Below are positions 1 through 5,475 of a stretch of 7,135 bases of DNA, one piece after another. Within the stretch, counting starts at the first letter, position 1; each line of letters starts with the position of its first letter. The DNA is from Chloroflexota bacterium (GTDB lineage Bacteria > Chloroflexota > UBA6077 > FW602-bin22 > JACQUS01), in NCBI GenBank assembly GCA_016210125.1, contig JACQUS010000044.1, positions 1 through 7,135 of the forward strand. Direction: 5' to 3'. The translations under genes and the position numbers were made by a program. A model generated the notes under the pieces. It ran no database searches and was not told the origin of the DNA. It saw only the letters and a program-made list of their open reading frames with translations.

Positions 1-131
1 CACGGGGACACGGGGACACGGGGACGCCGGGACGGGGGGAAAGCTGCTCGCCTTTTCTCCGCGTCTCCCCTTCTCCGCGTCTCCGCGTCCCTCGCTCTCC
101 GCGTCGCCGTGTCTCCCCTTCTCCGCGTCAC
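1..131. repeat. Low-complexity imperfect inverted repeat (G-rich left arm, C-rich right arm)
   Basis: The left part (about 1-40) is built of GGGGACAC-type units. The right part (about 51-129) is built of TCTCCGCGTC-type units that are roughly its reverse complement, so the two can form an imperfect stem. A 19-bp stretch at 63-81 recurs exactly at 111-129, 48 bp (16 codons) apart. The frame of the downstream gene is open through the whole element to the window edge and gives a repetitive S-P-L-L-R-V type peptide that does not look like evolved protein. It is probably a dispersed intergenic or insertion-type repeat, but one window cannot show copy number. Confidence 0.6.
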
Positions 132-1476
132 CGTCCTCGGCGTGCTACTCGCGCTGGCGGTGCTGCCGGCGCTGGCGCGGCTGCCGGTCGAGGCCGCGGC
201 ACTACGCGCCTGGCAGGCCGCCGAGCCGCGGGCCATCGCCGCCGCGCTCGAGGCGCGGCCGCCGCGGCCCGTCTACGTGACCACGAACTGGATCCCGTGG
301 CTGGACGTGTTCCTCGGCTTTCCGGGCCTCGCGCCCGGAGATCGGCGCCGTGCATTACAACGGCTGCGCTTCGGCGACCTCGGCCGGCCGGTGCCCGTGC
401 CGGACGCGTACGTGGTGCACGACCGCGGCGTCATCGCCAACCGGCCGCTCGCCTGGCGCGAAATCGCCACACCGACGGCCCGCAGCGTCGTCTACCTGGC
501 GCCGGCCGACGCGCCGCCGCCCTGCGCGGAAGGGATGAGCCCACCCCCCAGCCCCCTCTCCGCGCGCGGAGAGCGCGAGCGCGGGGGTGAGGTCGCCTCC
601 TGCGCCGGGCCGGAAGCGTATGTCATGGACGTCGAGGCCGAGCTATTCCGCGGCCTCGCGCCGCCGGACAGCGCGGCGCCGATCGGCGCCGGCGGCTGGA
701 CGTCGTACGCGCAGGGCTTCTACTCGGCCGGCGGGGCAGCGATCACGCGCCTGCCGGGCGCGCCGATCTGGCAGAACGTGTGGCAGCTCCCGCCCGGTGA
801 GTACCGCATCGCCCTGCGCGTCTACGACCAAGGCAACGGCGGGCGCAACGTGCTCGCTGTGCGGCTAAACCACACCGTCGGCGTGGCCCGCTGGCAGAGC
901 GAGCAGCCGGGCGTCCGCGAGGTCAACGTGGCCATCGCGGATCCCGACGGCGGTAATTTGCTGGCGCTGACGCCGCTCTTCGTCGGGCAGGGCACGCTGA
1001 TCGTGGACCGCGTCAGCATCGCACGATCGCCCGCGACCTGGCAGCCGCCGATCGACGGCCCGCTGGCGCTCGAAGCCGAGGACGCCGACGGCTTGGCGCT
1101 GGCGCCGGGCGGCGACTACAGCCGCGCCGACGGCTGGACGAGCTACGCGATGCCCTTCTACTCTGGCGGACGCGCGGCCATCACGCGCGCCGTCGGGCGG
1201 ACGATCACGCTACCGCTCCCGGCCCTGGCGGCAGGTGACTACGAGGTGACAGTTACGGTGTACGACTATGGAAACGGCGGCGAGAACGTGCTAGAAATCG
1301 CCTTGAACGGCGTCGTAGCCGACCTCCGCTGGGGTGGCGACGCGGCTGGTGTACGCGATCTGCACCTGACGCTGCGCGGCGTCGGCGCGGGCAGCGACCT
1401 GCGGCTGCGCGCGCTGCGTAACGGGCAGGGGTACGTCATCGTGGACCGTGTTATGCTGGTGCCGGCGACGCCCTAG
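109..1476 (+). CDS. Membrane-anchored or secreted protein with two tandem carbohydrate-binding-like beta-sandwich domains
   Basis: 455 aa from GTG 109. Residues about 8-25 are one hydrophobic segment (signal anchor or last transmembrane helix). Residues about 50-115 (R-P-V-Y-V-T-T-N-W, then L-G-F-P-G) resemble the extracytoplasmic C-terminal tail of GT39/PMT-type membrane glycosyltransferases. Two repeated domains follow, about 173-308 and 321-455. They share a G-W-T-S-Y-A..FYS motif (W197 and W343), G-E/D-Y before a strand, V-Y-D.GNGG, and a closing G-Q-G..I-V-D-R-V strand. This arrangement resembles CBM6/CBM35-like jelly rolls that bind sugars; ligand binding is inferred. The start is uncertain: GTG 109 lies inside a low-complexity repeat, no Shine-Dalgarno is seen, and the frame stays open to base 1, so this may be the C-terminal part of a larger transmembrane protein. 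Residues about 144-165 come from an inserted palindrome. The next gene begins 48 nt downstream. Confidence 0.7.
   Translation: MSPLLRVTVLGVLLALAVLPALARLPVEAAALRAWQAAEPRAIAAALEARPPRPVYVTTNWIPWLDVFLGFPGLAPGDRRRALQRLRFGDLGRPVPVPDAYVVHDRGVIANRPLAWREIATPTARSVVYLAPADAPPPCAEGMSPPPSPLSARGERERGGEVASCAGPEAYVMDVEAELFRGLAPPDSAAPIGAGGWTSYAQGFYSAGGAAITRLPGAPIWQNVWQLPPGEYRIALRVYDQGNGGRNVLAVRLNHTVGVARWQSEQPGVREVNVAIADPDGGNLLALTPLFVGQGTLIVDRVSIARSPATWQPPIDGPLALEAEDADGLALAPGGDYSRADGWTSYAMPFYSGGRAAITRAVGRTITLPLPALAAGDYEVTVTVYDYGNGGENVLEIALNGVVADLRWGGDAAGVRDLHLTLRGVGAGSDLRLRALRNGQGYVIVDRVMLVPATP
541..590. repeat. Palindromic element inserted in frame in the coding sequence
   Basis: The core CTCTCCGCG/CGCGGAGAG (557-572, arms overlapping by two bases at the centre) is a perfect inverted repeat. 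It is flanked on the left by C-runs (CACCCCCC, GCCCCC) and on the right by GCGGGGGTGAGG. The translation is the P-P-P-S-P-L-S-A-R-G-E-R type peptide usually made by intergenic palindromic repeats of GC-rich bacteria. It sits in the linker between the membrane-proximal region and the first binding-type domain. CCTGCGC is present on both sides (521-527 and 599-605), 78 bp apart, exactly 26 codons, so the reading frame is kept. The duplication could be chance in GC-rich DNA. Confidence 0.6.
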
Positions 1477-1524
1477 CCGTGGCGCGCGCGACGGCGGCCT
1501 TGGGCGTGAGAGCGAGCGATAGAC

Positions 1525-2154
1525 GTGCAGCGCGAGGTGGCGACCCCATCCCGCCGCCCACCATCCGGCACGCTCACCTTCGAGGCGTTCCTCGCCTGGT
1601 GCGACGAGGACACCTGGGCCGAGTGGGTGGACGGGGAGGTGCTGCTCTTGACGCCGAACACGCGCCGGCACCAGGAGCTGGTGGGGCTTCTGTACCGCCT
1701 GTTCGCAGCGTGGGCCGAGGCGCACGACCTGGGAGTCGTGCTCGTCGAGCCGTTTCTTGTCCGGCTGCCTGGGCCGGCGCGGAGCGCGCGCCTGCCCGAC
1801 CTGCTGTTCGTCGCGCATGAGCATCGCGACCGCCTGACGGAGACCTTCCTCGACGGCGCGGCCGACCTCGTGGTCGAGATCGTCTCGCCCGAGAGCGCGG
1901 CGCGCGACCGTGGCGAGAAGTTCGTCGAGTACGAGGCAGCCGGCGTGTCGGAGTACTGGCTGATCGACCCCGACCGGCAGCAGGCCGAGTTCTACCGGCT
2001 CGGCCCCGACGGCCGCTACCACCTAGCGCAGGGCGGGTCCGCGGGCAGCTACGAGAGCGCGGTGCTGGCCGGCTTCCGGCTGCCCGTCGAGTGGCTCTGG
2101 CAGCAGCCGCTGCCGAAGGTCCGCGAGGCGCTGCGCGCCCTGGGCCTGCCCTGA
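1525..2154 (+). CDS. Uma2 family (DUF820) putative restriction endonuclease, copy 1
   Basis: 209 aa, close to the usual Uma2 length of about 180-210. The family has a PD-(D/E)XK nuclease fold; its cellular role is not established. Visible motifs in order: L-T-F-E-A-F-L (17-23), E-W-V-D-G-E-V (33-39), the conserved H49, P-D-L-L-F-V with D92, L-V-V-E-I-V-S-P-E-S with E118, and E-K-F..Y with K132. D92, E118 and K132 make the expected catalytic set. E-Y-W-L-I-D-P (143-149) and a beta-rich tail follow. GTG 1525 is the only plausible start because an in-frame stop lies at 1507-1509; its Shine-Dalgarno is weak. It is the most divergent copy in the N-terminal half (H-D-L-G-V-V-L-V-E-P-F-L-V), but its C-terminal third is almost identical to copy 2. 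It is probably co-transcribed with the next two genes. Confidence 0.9.
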   Translation: MQREVATPSRRPPSGTLTFEAFLAWCDEDTWAEWVDGEVLLLTPNTRRHQELVGLLYRLFAAWAEAHDLGVVLVEPFLVRLPGPARSARLPDLLFVAHEHRDRLTETFLDGAADLVVEIVSPESAARDRGEKFVEYEAAGVSEYWLIDPDRQQAEFYRLGPDGRYHLAQGGSAGSYESAVLAGFRLPVEWLWQQPLPKVREALRALGLP

Positions 2155-2172
2155 GGGAGGACGCGATGACGC
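2031..2172 (+). repeat. Direct repeat, copy A: 3' end of Uma2 copy 1 plus junction and next start
   Basis: This 142-bp stretch matches 2690-2831 (offset 659) with only two mismatches, at 2121 and 2127. The first 90 bp (2031-2120) are identical. It covers the last third of one coding region, the stop, the 11-nt spacer with its ribosome-binding site, and the first codons of the next gene. Identity at synonymous sites indicates recent duplication or gene conversion. Confidence 0.9.
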
Positions 2173-2813
2173 ACGAGGAGGAGGCGCGCGGCGCCGTGGT
2201 GCTCGCCGGTCGTGAACCCCCGCCCGGCAAGCTCACCTTCGAGCAGTTCCTCGCCTGGTGCGACGAGGACACCCGGGCCGAGTGGGTGGACGGGGAGGTG
2301 GCGATGGTCAGCCCGGCGTCCTACCGCCACGCGGAGCTCGCGGACTTTCTCCTAATTCTCGTGAGGCTTTGGGTCGAGGCCCACGACCTCGGCGTGGTGC
2401 TCTCAGCGCCCTTCCTAATGCGGCTGCCGGCGCCCCTTCAGCGGGCTCGCGAGCCCGACCTCCTCTTCGTGGCGCAGGAGCATCGCGACCGCCTGCGGGA
2501 GACGTACTTGGACGGCGCGGCCGACCTGGTGGTCGAGGTCGTCTCGCCGGAGAGCGCGGCCCGCGACCGCGGCGAGAAGCTCGGCGAGTACGAGGCCGGC
2601 GGCATCCCTGAGTACTGGCTCATCGACCCCGACCGGCGGCAGGCTGAGTTCTACCGGCTCGGCCCTGACGGCCGCTACCACCTCGCGCTGGGCGGGTCCG
2701 CGGGCAGCTACGAGAGCGCGGTGCTGGCCGGCTTCCGGCTGCCCGTCGAGTGGCTCTGGCAGCAGCCGCTGCCGAAGGTGCGCGACGCGCTGCGCGCCCT
2801 GGGCCTGCCCTGA
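2166..2813 (+). CDS. Uma2 family (DUF820) putative restriction endonuclease, copy 2
   Basis: 215 aa. ATG 2166 is chosen over longer in-frame starts because GGGAGG (2155-2160) lies 5 nt upstream and the previous stop is just before it. The PD-(D/E)XK set is intact: P-D-L-L-F with D98, L-V-V-E-V-V-S-P with E124, and E-K-L..Y with K138. E41-W..D-G-E-V-type and R-H motifs precede it and E-Y-W-L-I-D-P (149-155) follows. The N-terminal and middle parts match copy 3 (R-E-P-P-P-G-K-L, A-P-F-L-M-R-L-P-A-P-L, R-A-R-E-P-D, E-K-L-G-E-Y-E-A-G-G). From E-Y-W onward it matches copy 1 almost exactly, so it looks like a recombinant. The 11-nt spacing on both sides implies one operon. Biological role unknown. 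Confidence 0.9.
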   Translation: MTHEEEARGAVVLAGREPPPGKLTFEQFLAWCDEDTRAEWVDGEVAMVSPASYRHAELADFLLILVRLWVEAHDLGVVLSAPFLMRLPAPLQRAREPDLLFVAQEHRDRLRETYLDGAADLVVEVVSPESAARDRGEKLGEYEAGGIPEYWLIDPDRRQAEFYRLGPDGRYHLALGGSAGSYESAVLAGFRLPVEWLWQQPLPKVRDALRALGLP

Positions 2814-2831
2814 GGGAGGACGCGATGACGC
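2690..2831 (+). repeat. Direct repeat, copy B: 3' end of Uma2 copy 2 plus junction and next start
   Basis: Partner of 2031-2172, with two differences in 142 bp. The stop, spacer and start region at 2811-2830 is identical to 2152-2171. The third gene's stop is followed by unrelated sequence, so the duplicated unit is one gene plus its 11-nt spacer. Confidence 0.9.
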
Positions 2832-3472
2832 GCGAGGAGGAGAAGCGCGCCGCCGCGGTGCTCGCCCGTCGTGAACCCCCGCCTGGCAAGCTCAGCTTCG
2901 AGGAGTTCCTCGCCTGGTGCGACGAGGACACCTGGGCCGAGTGGGTGGACGGGGAGGTGGTGGTGGTCAGCCCAGCGTCGGCGCGGCATCAGGACCTCGT
3001 CTGGTTTCTGGGCCTCGTGCTCGGCCTTTGGGTGCGGCGGCGCGGCCTGGGTCGGACCTTCGCCGCCCCATTCCTCATGCGCTTGCCGGCGCCGCTCAAC
3101 CGCGCCCGCGAGCCCGACCTGCTGTTCGTCGCCCGCGAGCAACTGGACCGGCTGACGGAGACGTATCTCGACGGCCCGGCCGACCTGGTGGTCGAAATCG
3201 TCTCGCCGGAGAGCGCGGCGCGCGACCGCGGTGAGAAGCTCGGCGAGTACGAGGCCGGCGGCGTCGCGGAGTACTGGGTGGTCGATCCCCAGCACGAGAC
3301 GCTAGAGGTCTACCGCGTAGGCCCGAGCGGGCGGTACGAGACGGCCTTCGCCGGCCGGGAGGGGGTGTACGAGAGCCCGTTGCTGCCCGGGCTGCGGCTC
3401 GACAGCGGCTGGCTCTGGGCCGAGCGGCTGCCGGTCGTCGACGCGCTGCGGGCTCTCGGTCTGCCCGGCTGA
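2825..3472 (+). CDS. Uma2 family (DUF820) putative restriction endonuclease, copy 3
   Basis: 215 aa from ATG 2825, with GGGAGGA (2814-2820) 4 nt upstream and the previous stop immediately before it. Catalytic-type residues are D98 (P-D-L-L-F-V), E124 (V-V-E-I-V-S-P-E-S) and K138 (E-K-L-G-E-Y). Residues 1-148 closely resemble copy 2. The tail differs from both neighbours: V-V-D-P-Q-H-E-T-L-E-V-Y-R-V in place of L-I-D-P-D-R.QAEFYRL, and a Y-E-S-P-L-L-P-G-L-R-L region typical of ordinary Uma2 proteins. It may therefore carry the ancestral-type C-terminus. Last gene of the probable three-gene operon. No classic terminator follows; a short hairpin lies at 3520-3536. Confidence 0.9.
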   Translation: MTREEEKRAAAVLARREPPPGKLSFEEFLAWCDEDTWAEWVDGEVVVVSPASARHQDLVWFLGLVLGLWVRRRGLGRTFAAPFLMRLPAPLNRAREPDLLFVAREQLDRLTETYLDGPADLVVEIVSPESAARDRGEKLGEYEAGGVAEYWVVDPQHETLEVYRVGPSGRYETAFAGREGVYESPLLPGLRLDSGWLWAERLPVVDALRALGLPG

Positions 3473-3670
3473 GCGCGGCGGCGCGGCGGCGCAGGCCGGC
3501 CCGCGAGCAGTCGAAGACTCGACTCTCGAAGAGTCGCCTCTGGAGACTGGCGAGCGGCCGGCGTAACAGGCAGGGATGCCTCATCGTTCATAAGAGCAGC
3601 GCGTGCGACGCAGGCGCAGCTTGCGCGCCAGCGGCGGCAGGGGCCGCCAGCAAGGTGGCGTGCGCGCCGC
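3473..3670. other. Gene-free GC-rich spacer with two inverted repeats
   Basis: No convincing gene lies here. Positions 3520-3536 form a perfect 7-bp hairpin (CGACTCT, loop CGA, AGAGTCG). It could end or stabilise the Uma2 transcript, but no T-run follows. Positions 3626-3660 form an imperfect cruciform-like repeat: outer CGCCA/TGGCG and inner GGCGGC/GCCGCC around a 4-nt loop. It ends 10 bp before the -35 box of the next promoter. GCGGC microsatellite-like sequence fills 3475-3492. Confidence 0.55.
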
Positions 3671-3699
3671 TTGACAACGCGCCCGCACGCACCTATAGT
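3671..3699 (+). promoter_or_regulatory. Strong sigma-70-type promoter for the exported protein gene
   Basis: TTGACA (3671-3676) is a perfect -35 consensus. It is followed by exactly 17 bp and TATAGT (3694-3699), one base from the -10 consensus. An AT-rich -10 stands out in this GC-rich spacer. The expected transcription start is about 3706, which gives a leader of about 280 nt before ATG 3987. A match this good suggests high constitutive transcription. Confidence 0.82.
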
Positions 3700-3884
3700 G
3701 GAGCGTCGGAAGCGCACCGCCCAGCGAGCCGCCACGCCGAGCGGCTGGCGGCACGGGCGGATGGGCTCGGCTCGCGAGCCGTTCGCGAGCCCATAGGCGT
3801 GGTAACGACCGCGACGTGGGCCTCAGACCCGCGCGACGGAAAGGGGGGATGCCGGCGCAGCGAAACGCGTGACGTTTGCGTACC

Positions 3885-3952
3885 AACGAGACCTCTCCAA
3901 CGAGACCTCTCAATGGAGACCTCTCAATGGAGACCTCTCAATGGAGACCTCT
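3885..3952 (+). repeat. Five-copy ~14-nt tandem repeat immediately upstream of the exported protein gene
   Basis: Units: 3885-3898 and 3899-3911 (AACGAGACCTCTC type), 3912-3925 and 3926-3939 (AATGGAGACCTCTC), and 3940-3952 (truncated, then GGGG). Each carries GAGACCTCT. Four carry CCTCTC, which can pair with GGGAGG of the ribosome-binding site (3970-3975) over six base pairs including one G-U. The last three units each hold an ATG (3913, 3927, 3941), one in each frame because the period is not a multiple of three. The repeat is clearly present; its regulatory role is inferred. Confidence 0.85.
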
Positions 3953-3983
3953 GGGGAACCACCTTGCAAGGGAGGGTATCTAG
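3927..3983 (+). CDS. Possible 18-aa leader peptide upstream of the exported protein
   Basis: ATG 3927 lies 8 nt after a GGAG (3915-3918) supplied by the preceding repeat unit. It encodes an 18-aa peptide beginning M-E-T-S-Q-W-R-P-L and ends at TAG 3981-3983, three bases before the main start ATG 3987 and in the same frame. The spacing would allow translational coupling to the main gene. The peptide has no recognisable family and may be only a by-product of the repeat. Confidence 0.25.
   Translation: METSQWRPLGNHLAREGI
3970..3976 (+). promoter_or_regulatory. Ribosome-binding site of the exported protein gene
   Basis: GGGAGGG lies 10 nt before ATG 3987, slightly longer than the optimum. It fixes that start over ATG 4014, which has only a poor site upstream. 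It overlaps the perfect 10-bp palindrome CCTTGCAAGG (3962-3971) and is complementary to the CCTCTC motifs of the upstream tandem repeat. Confidence 0.7.
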
Positions 3984-3986
3984 AAG

Positions 3987-5378
3987 ATGCACACTGGACG
4001 CGGCGTAAGCCGTATGCTCCGTGTCGCGATCGCCATGGTCCTGACGCTGGCTATGCTGCCGCTGCCGATGTTCGGTACCAACACGGCAGAGGCGTGGGAC
4101 ACCGGCTCAGGCTACCGCCAGGACGAGAACGCCCTGCGCACCCTCGGCATCTCGGCTGGCGCCCGCAGCATCCTCAACTTCGCCGGTTCGGGCGAGCGCA
4201 CCGAGGCGCGCGGGATCACGACGAGCTACTTCGCCGGAGCCGTTCCGGAAGGCACAGCGGCTGGCGGCACGAGCGATATCACCACCAGCCAGATCAGTCG
4301 CGCCTACCTGCTCCTACGCGACACCAAGTCGGAGCGCTGGGTCGGCCTCATCGCCATCAACAGCACCCTCGGGGGCGAGATCGGTGACACGACGACCCAT
4401 CGTGACTGGAACGGCGTTCGCGGCGCGGCCTTCTCCCTGTGGGGCACGGGGGTGAAGGACGCCTCGTCGAGCAACCCGCGGTCGAGCGTCGTGACCGCCG
4501 CCCCGGTGGCGGGCGCGCCGTTCACGGAGAACATCATCGGCGAAGCCGTGACGCGGCTGATTACGACCAGCGCCCGCCGGGCCAACGGCATCCTTACCAG
4601 CGCGACGGGCGACCGCATGGACGACGCCGGCGGCACGGCCGCGGCGATCGGCTCGTGCGCCTGCGAGGGCAACTCCAACGGCCGCTCGGCTTTCCTCACC
4701 ACCGCGCAGGTTACGAACGCGACGACGAGCACCTCGGCCGGCATGGCGGGCGGCGACACGCTGACGGTGGCCTGGAACGTGGCCTTCGCCACGCCGCAGG
4801 TCTCCGGTCCCGTCGAGCTCTGGTCGGCTGTCGAGTCCTTCCAGAACGCTGTCGGCCTGGCCGCGCGGCTCTACGACGGCTGGGACCGCTACGCGACGCG
4901 GACGATCGGCACGACGCCGTTCATCGGTGTCAGCTCGGTGCCGACCGGCGCGAGCGTCGGCCAGCAGGCCGGGATCATGATCGAGGCCACGGACCCCGAG
5001 AGTGACATCGACGCCGCGGATATCGACGTCCGCGCGGTGTCGGTCACGCTCGTCGGCGCGGGTGGCAACGTGACGCTGATCTACTACCACCGCAAGTCCG
5101 ACTCGACCAAGATCAGCACGACGGACGACGAGAAGTTCCAGATCGCGCGTGACGACGGCCGGTACTCCGGCCTGTCTGACGGCACGACGATCAGCCACGC
5201 GTGGCTGGACTTCGACCAGCCCGACAAGGTCTCCAGCGGCGACAGCTTGCGCGTCACATTCCGCGTGACGTTCAAGGAGGCCGCGCGAGGCCAGACGTTT
5301 ACCGTGTACGGGCGCGTGCTGGACCGCGAGTACAACGATAGCGGTCTGGTGCGCGTCGGCACGGTTCGCGTGCAGTAG
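3987..5378 (+). CDS. Exported protein of unknown family, beta-rich, probably highly expressed
   Basis: 463 aa. Residues 1-36 form a Sec signal peptide: R12, a hydrophobic core from V13 to about P27, and an A-E-A motif with likely cleavage after A36. The mature protein starts W-D-T-G-S-G-Y-R-Q-D-E-N. The N-terminal region (about 37-305) is rich in Thr, Ser, Ala and Gly and has one C-A-C pair (C224, C226), the only cysteines in the protein. The C-terminal region (about 310-463) alternates strand-like hydrophobic residues (V-S-V-T-L-V, L-R-V-T-F-R-V-T-F, F-T-V-Y-G-R-V-L) and probably forms an Ig- or fibronectin-like sandwich. No membrane anchor, LPXTG or catalytic motif is seen. It has its own strong promoter, long leader and terminator, so it is probably monocistronic and abundant. 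A surface-layer or extracellular matrix role would fit but is speculative. ATG 4014 is an alternative start that shortens only the signal peptide. Confidence 0.85.
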   Translation: MHTGRGVSRMLRVAIAMVLTLAMLPLPMFGTNTAEAWDTGSGYRQDENALRTLGISAGARSILNFAGSGERTEARGITTSYFAGAVPEGTAAGGTSDITTSQISRAYLLLRDTKSERWVGLIAINSTLGGEIGDTTTHRDWNGVRGAAFSLWGTGVKDASSSNPRSSVVTAAPVAGAPFTENIIGEAVTRLITTSARRANGILTSATGDRMDDAGGTAAAIGSCACEGNSNGRSAFLTTAQVTNATTSTSAGMAGGDTLTVAWNVAFATPQVSGPVELWSAVESFQNAVGLAARLYDGWDRYATRTIGTTPFIGVSSVPTGASVGQQAGIMIEATDPESDIDAADIDVRAVSVTLVGAGGNVTLIYYHRKSDSTKISTTDDEKFQIARDDGRYSGLSDGTTISHAWLDFDQPDKVSSGDSLRVTFRVTFKEAARGQTFTVYGRVLDREYNDSGLVRVGTVRVQ

Positions 5379-5396
5379 CGCTCCACCCTCCCTCCG

Positions 5397-5430
5397 GTCG
5401 CGTCCCGCCCGGCAGACGGGCGGGCGCGAC
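5397..5430 (+). other. Strong GC-rich hairpin downstream of the exported protein gene
   Basis: GTCGCG, a bulged T, and CCCGCCCG (5397-5411) pair with CGGGCGGG and CGCGAC (5417-5430) around a 5-nt loop. This gives 14 base pairs with a single bulge. It starts 19 nt after the stop and has no T-run. It may act as a 3' stabiliser against exonucleases or as the first of two termination structures. Confidence 0.65.
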
Positions 5431-5475
5431 GCCGGGGGATCGTGGGTCGCCAGTATCGTTACCAAGGCAAGCGCA

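Larger units (their letters stand above)
3706..3986 (+). promoter_or_regulatory. Long structured 5' leader, candidate cis-regulatory RNA
   Basis: The predicted RNA can form an outer 7-bp stem (3732-3738 with 3796-3802, CCACGCC/GGCGTGG). This encloses a perfect 9-bp hairpin (3761-3769 with 3786-3794, ATGGGCTCG/CGAGCCCAT) whose loop holds the self-complementary GCTCGCGAGC. A 6-bp hairpin (3815-3820 with 3828-3833) and a 5-bp hairpin (3863-3867 with 3873-3877) follow. The tandem repeat 3885-3952 and the ribosome-binding site come last. I compared it by eye with cobalamin, c-di-GMP, TPP, SAM, glycine and c-di-AMP riboswitch cores and recognised none. It could simply stabilise an abundant mRNA. 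Confidence 0.5.

Noticed and set aside
1291..2022. 243-aa minus-strand reading frame and similar minus-strand frames opposite all three Uma2 genes
   Set aside because: They recur at the same relative place in each paralogue because they are antisense shadows of the same GC-rich coding sequence.
3520..3536. Rho-independent terminator of the Uma2 operon
   Set aside because: The stem is only 7 bp and is followed by GCC and CTC, with no T-run; kept only as an inverted repeat.
3581..3913. 110-aa minus-strand reading frame in the leader and spacer region
   Set aside because: Arg/Pro/Cys-rich translation of hairpin-forming DNA, with no domain, and it overlaps the strong promoter and tandem repeat.
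3885..3952. Short tandem repeats as a CRISPR array
   Set aside because: Units are about 14 nt and directly adjacent with no unique spacers, and no cas gene is present.
3869..4387. 172-aa + strand reading frame overlapping the exported protein gene
   Set aside because: It is the +1 shadow of the exported gene, rich in Arg, His and Gly after the repeat region, with no domain. The exported gene has the signal peptide and the better ribosome-binding site.
4314..5465. 383-aa minus-strand reading frame opposite the exported protein gene
   Set aside because: Its composition (Arg, Ala, Val, Asp, Gly repeats) is that of an antisense shadow; no ribosome-binding site or promoter is seen.
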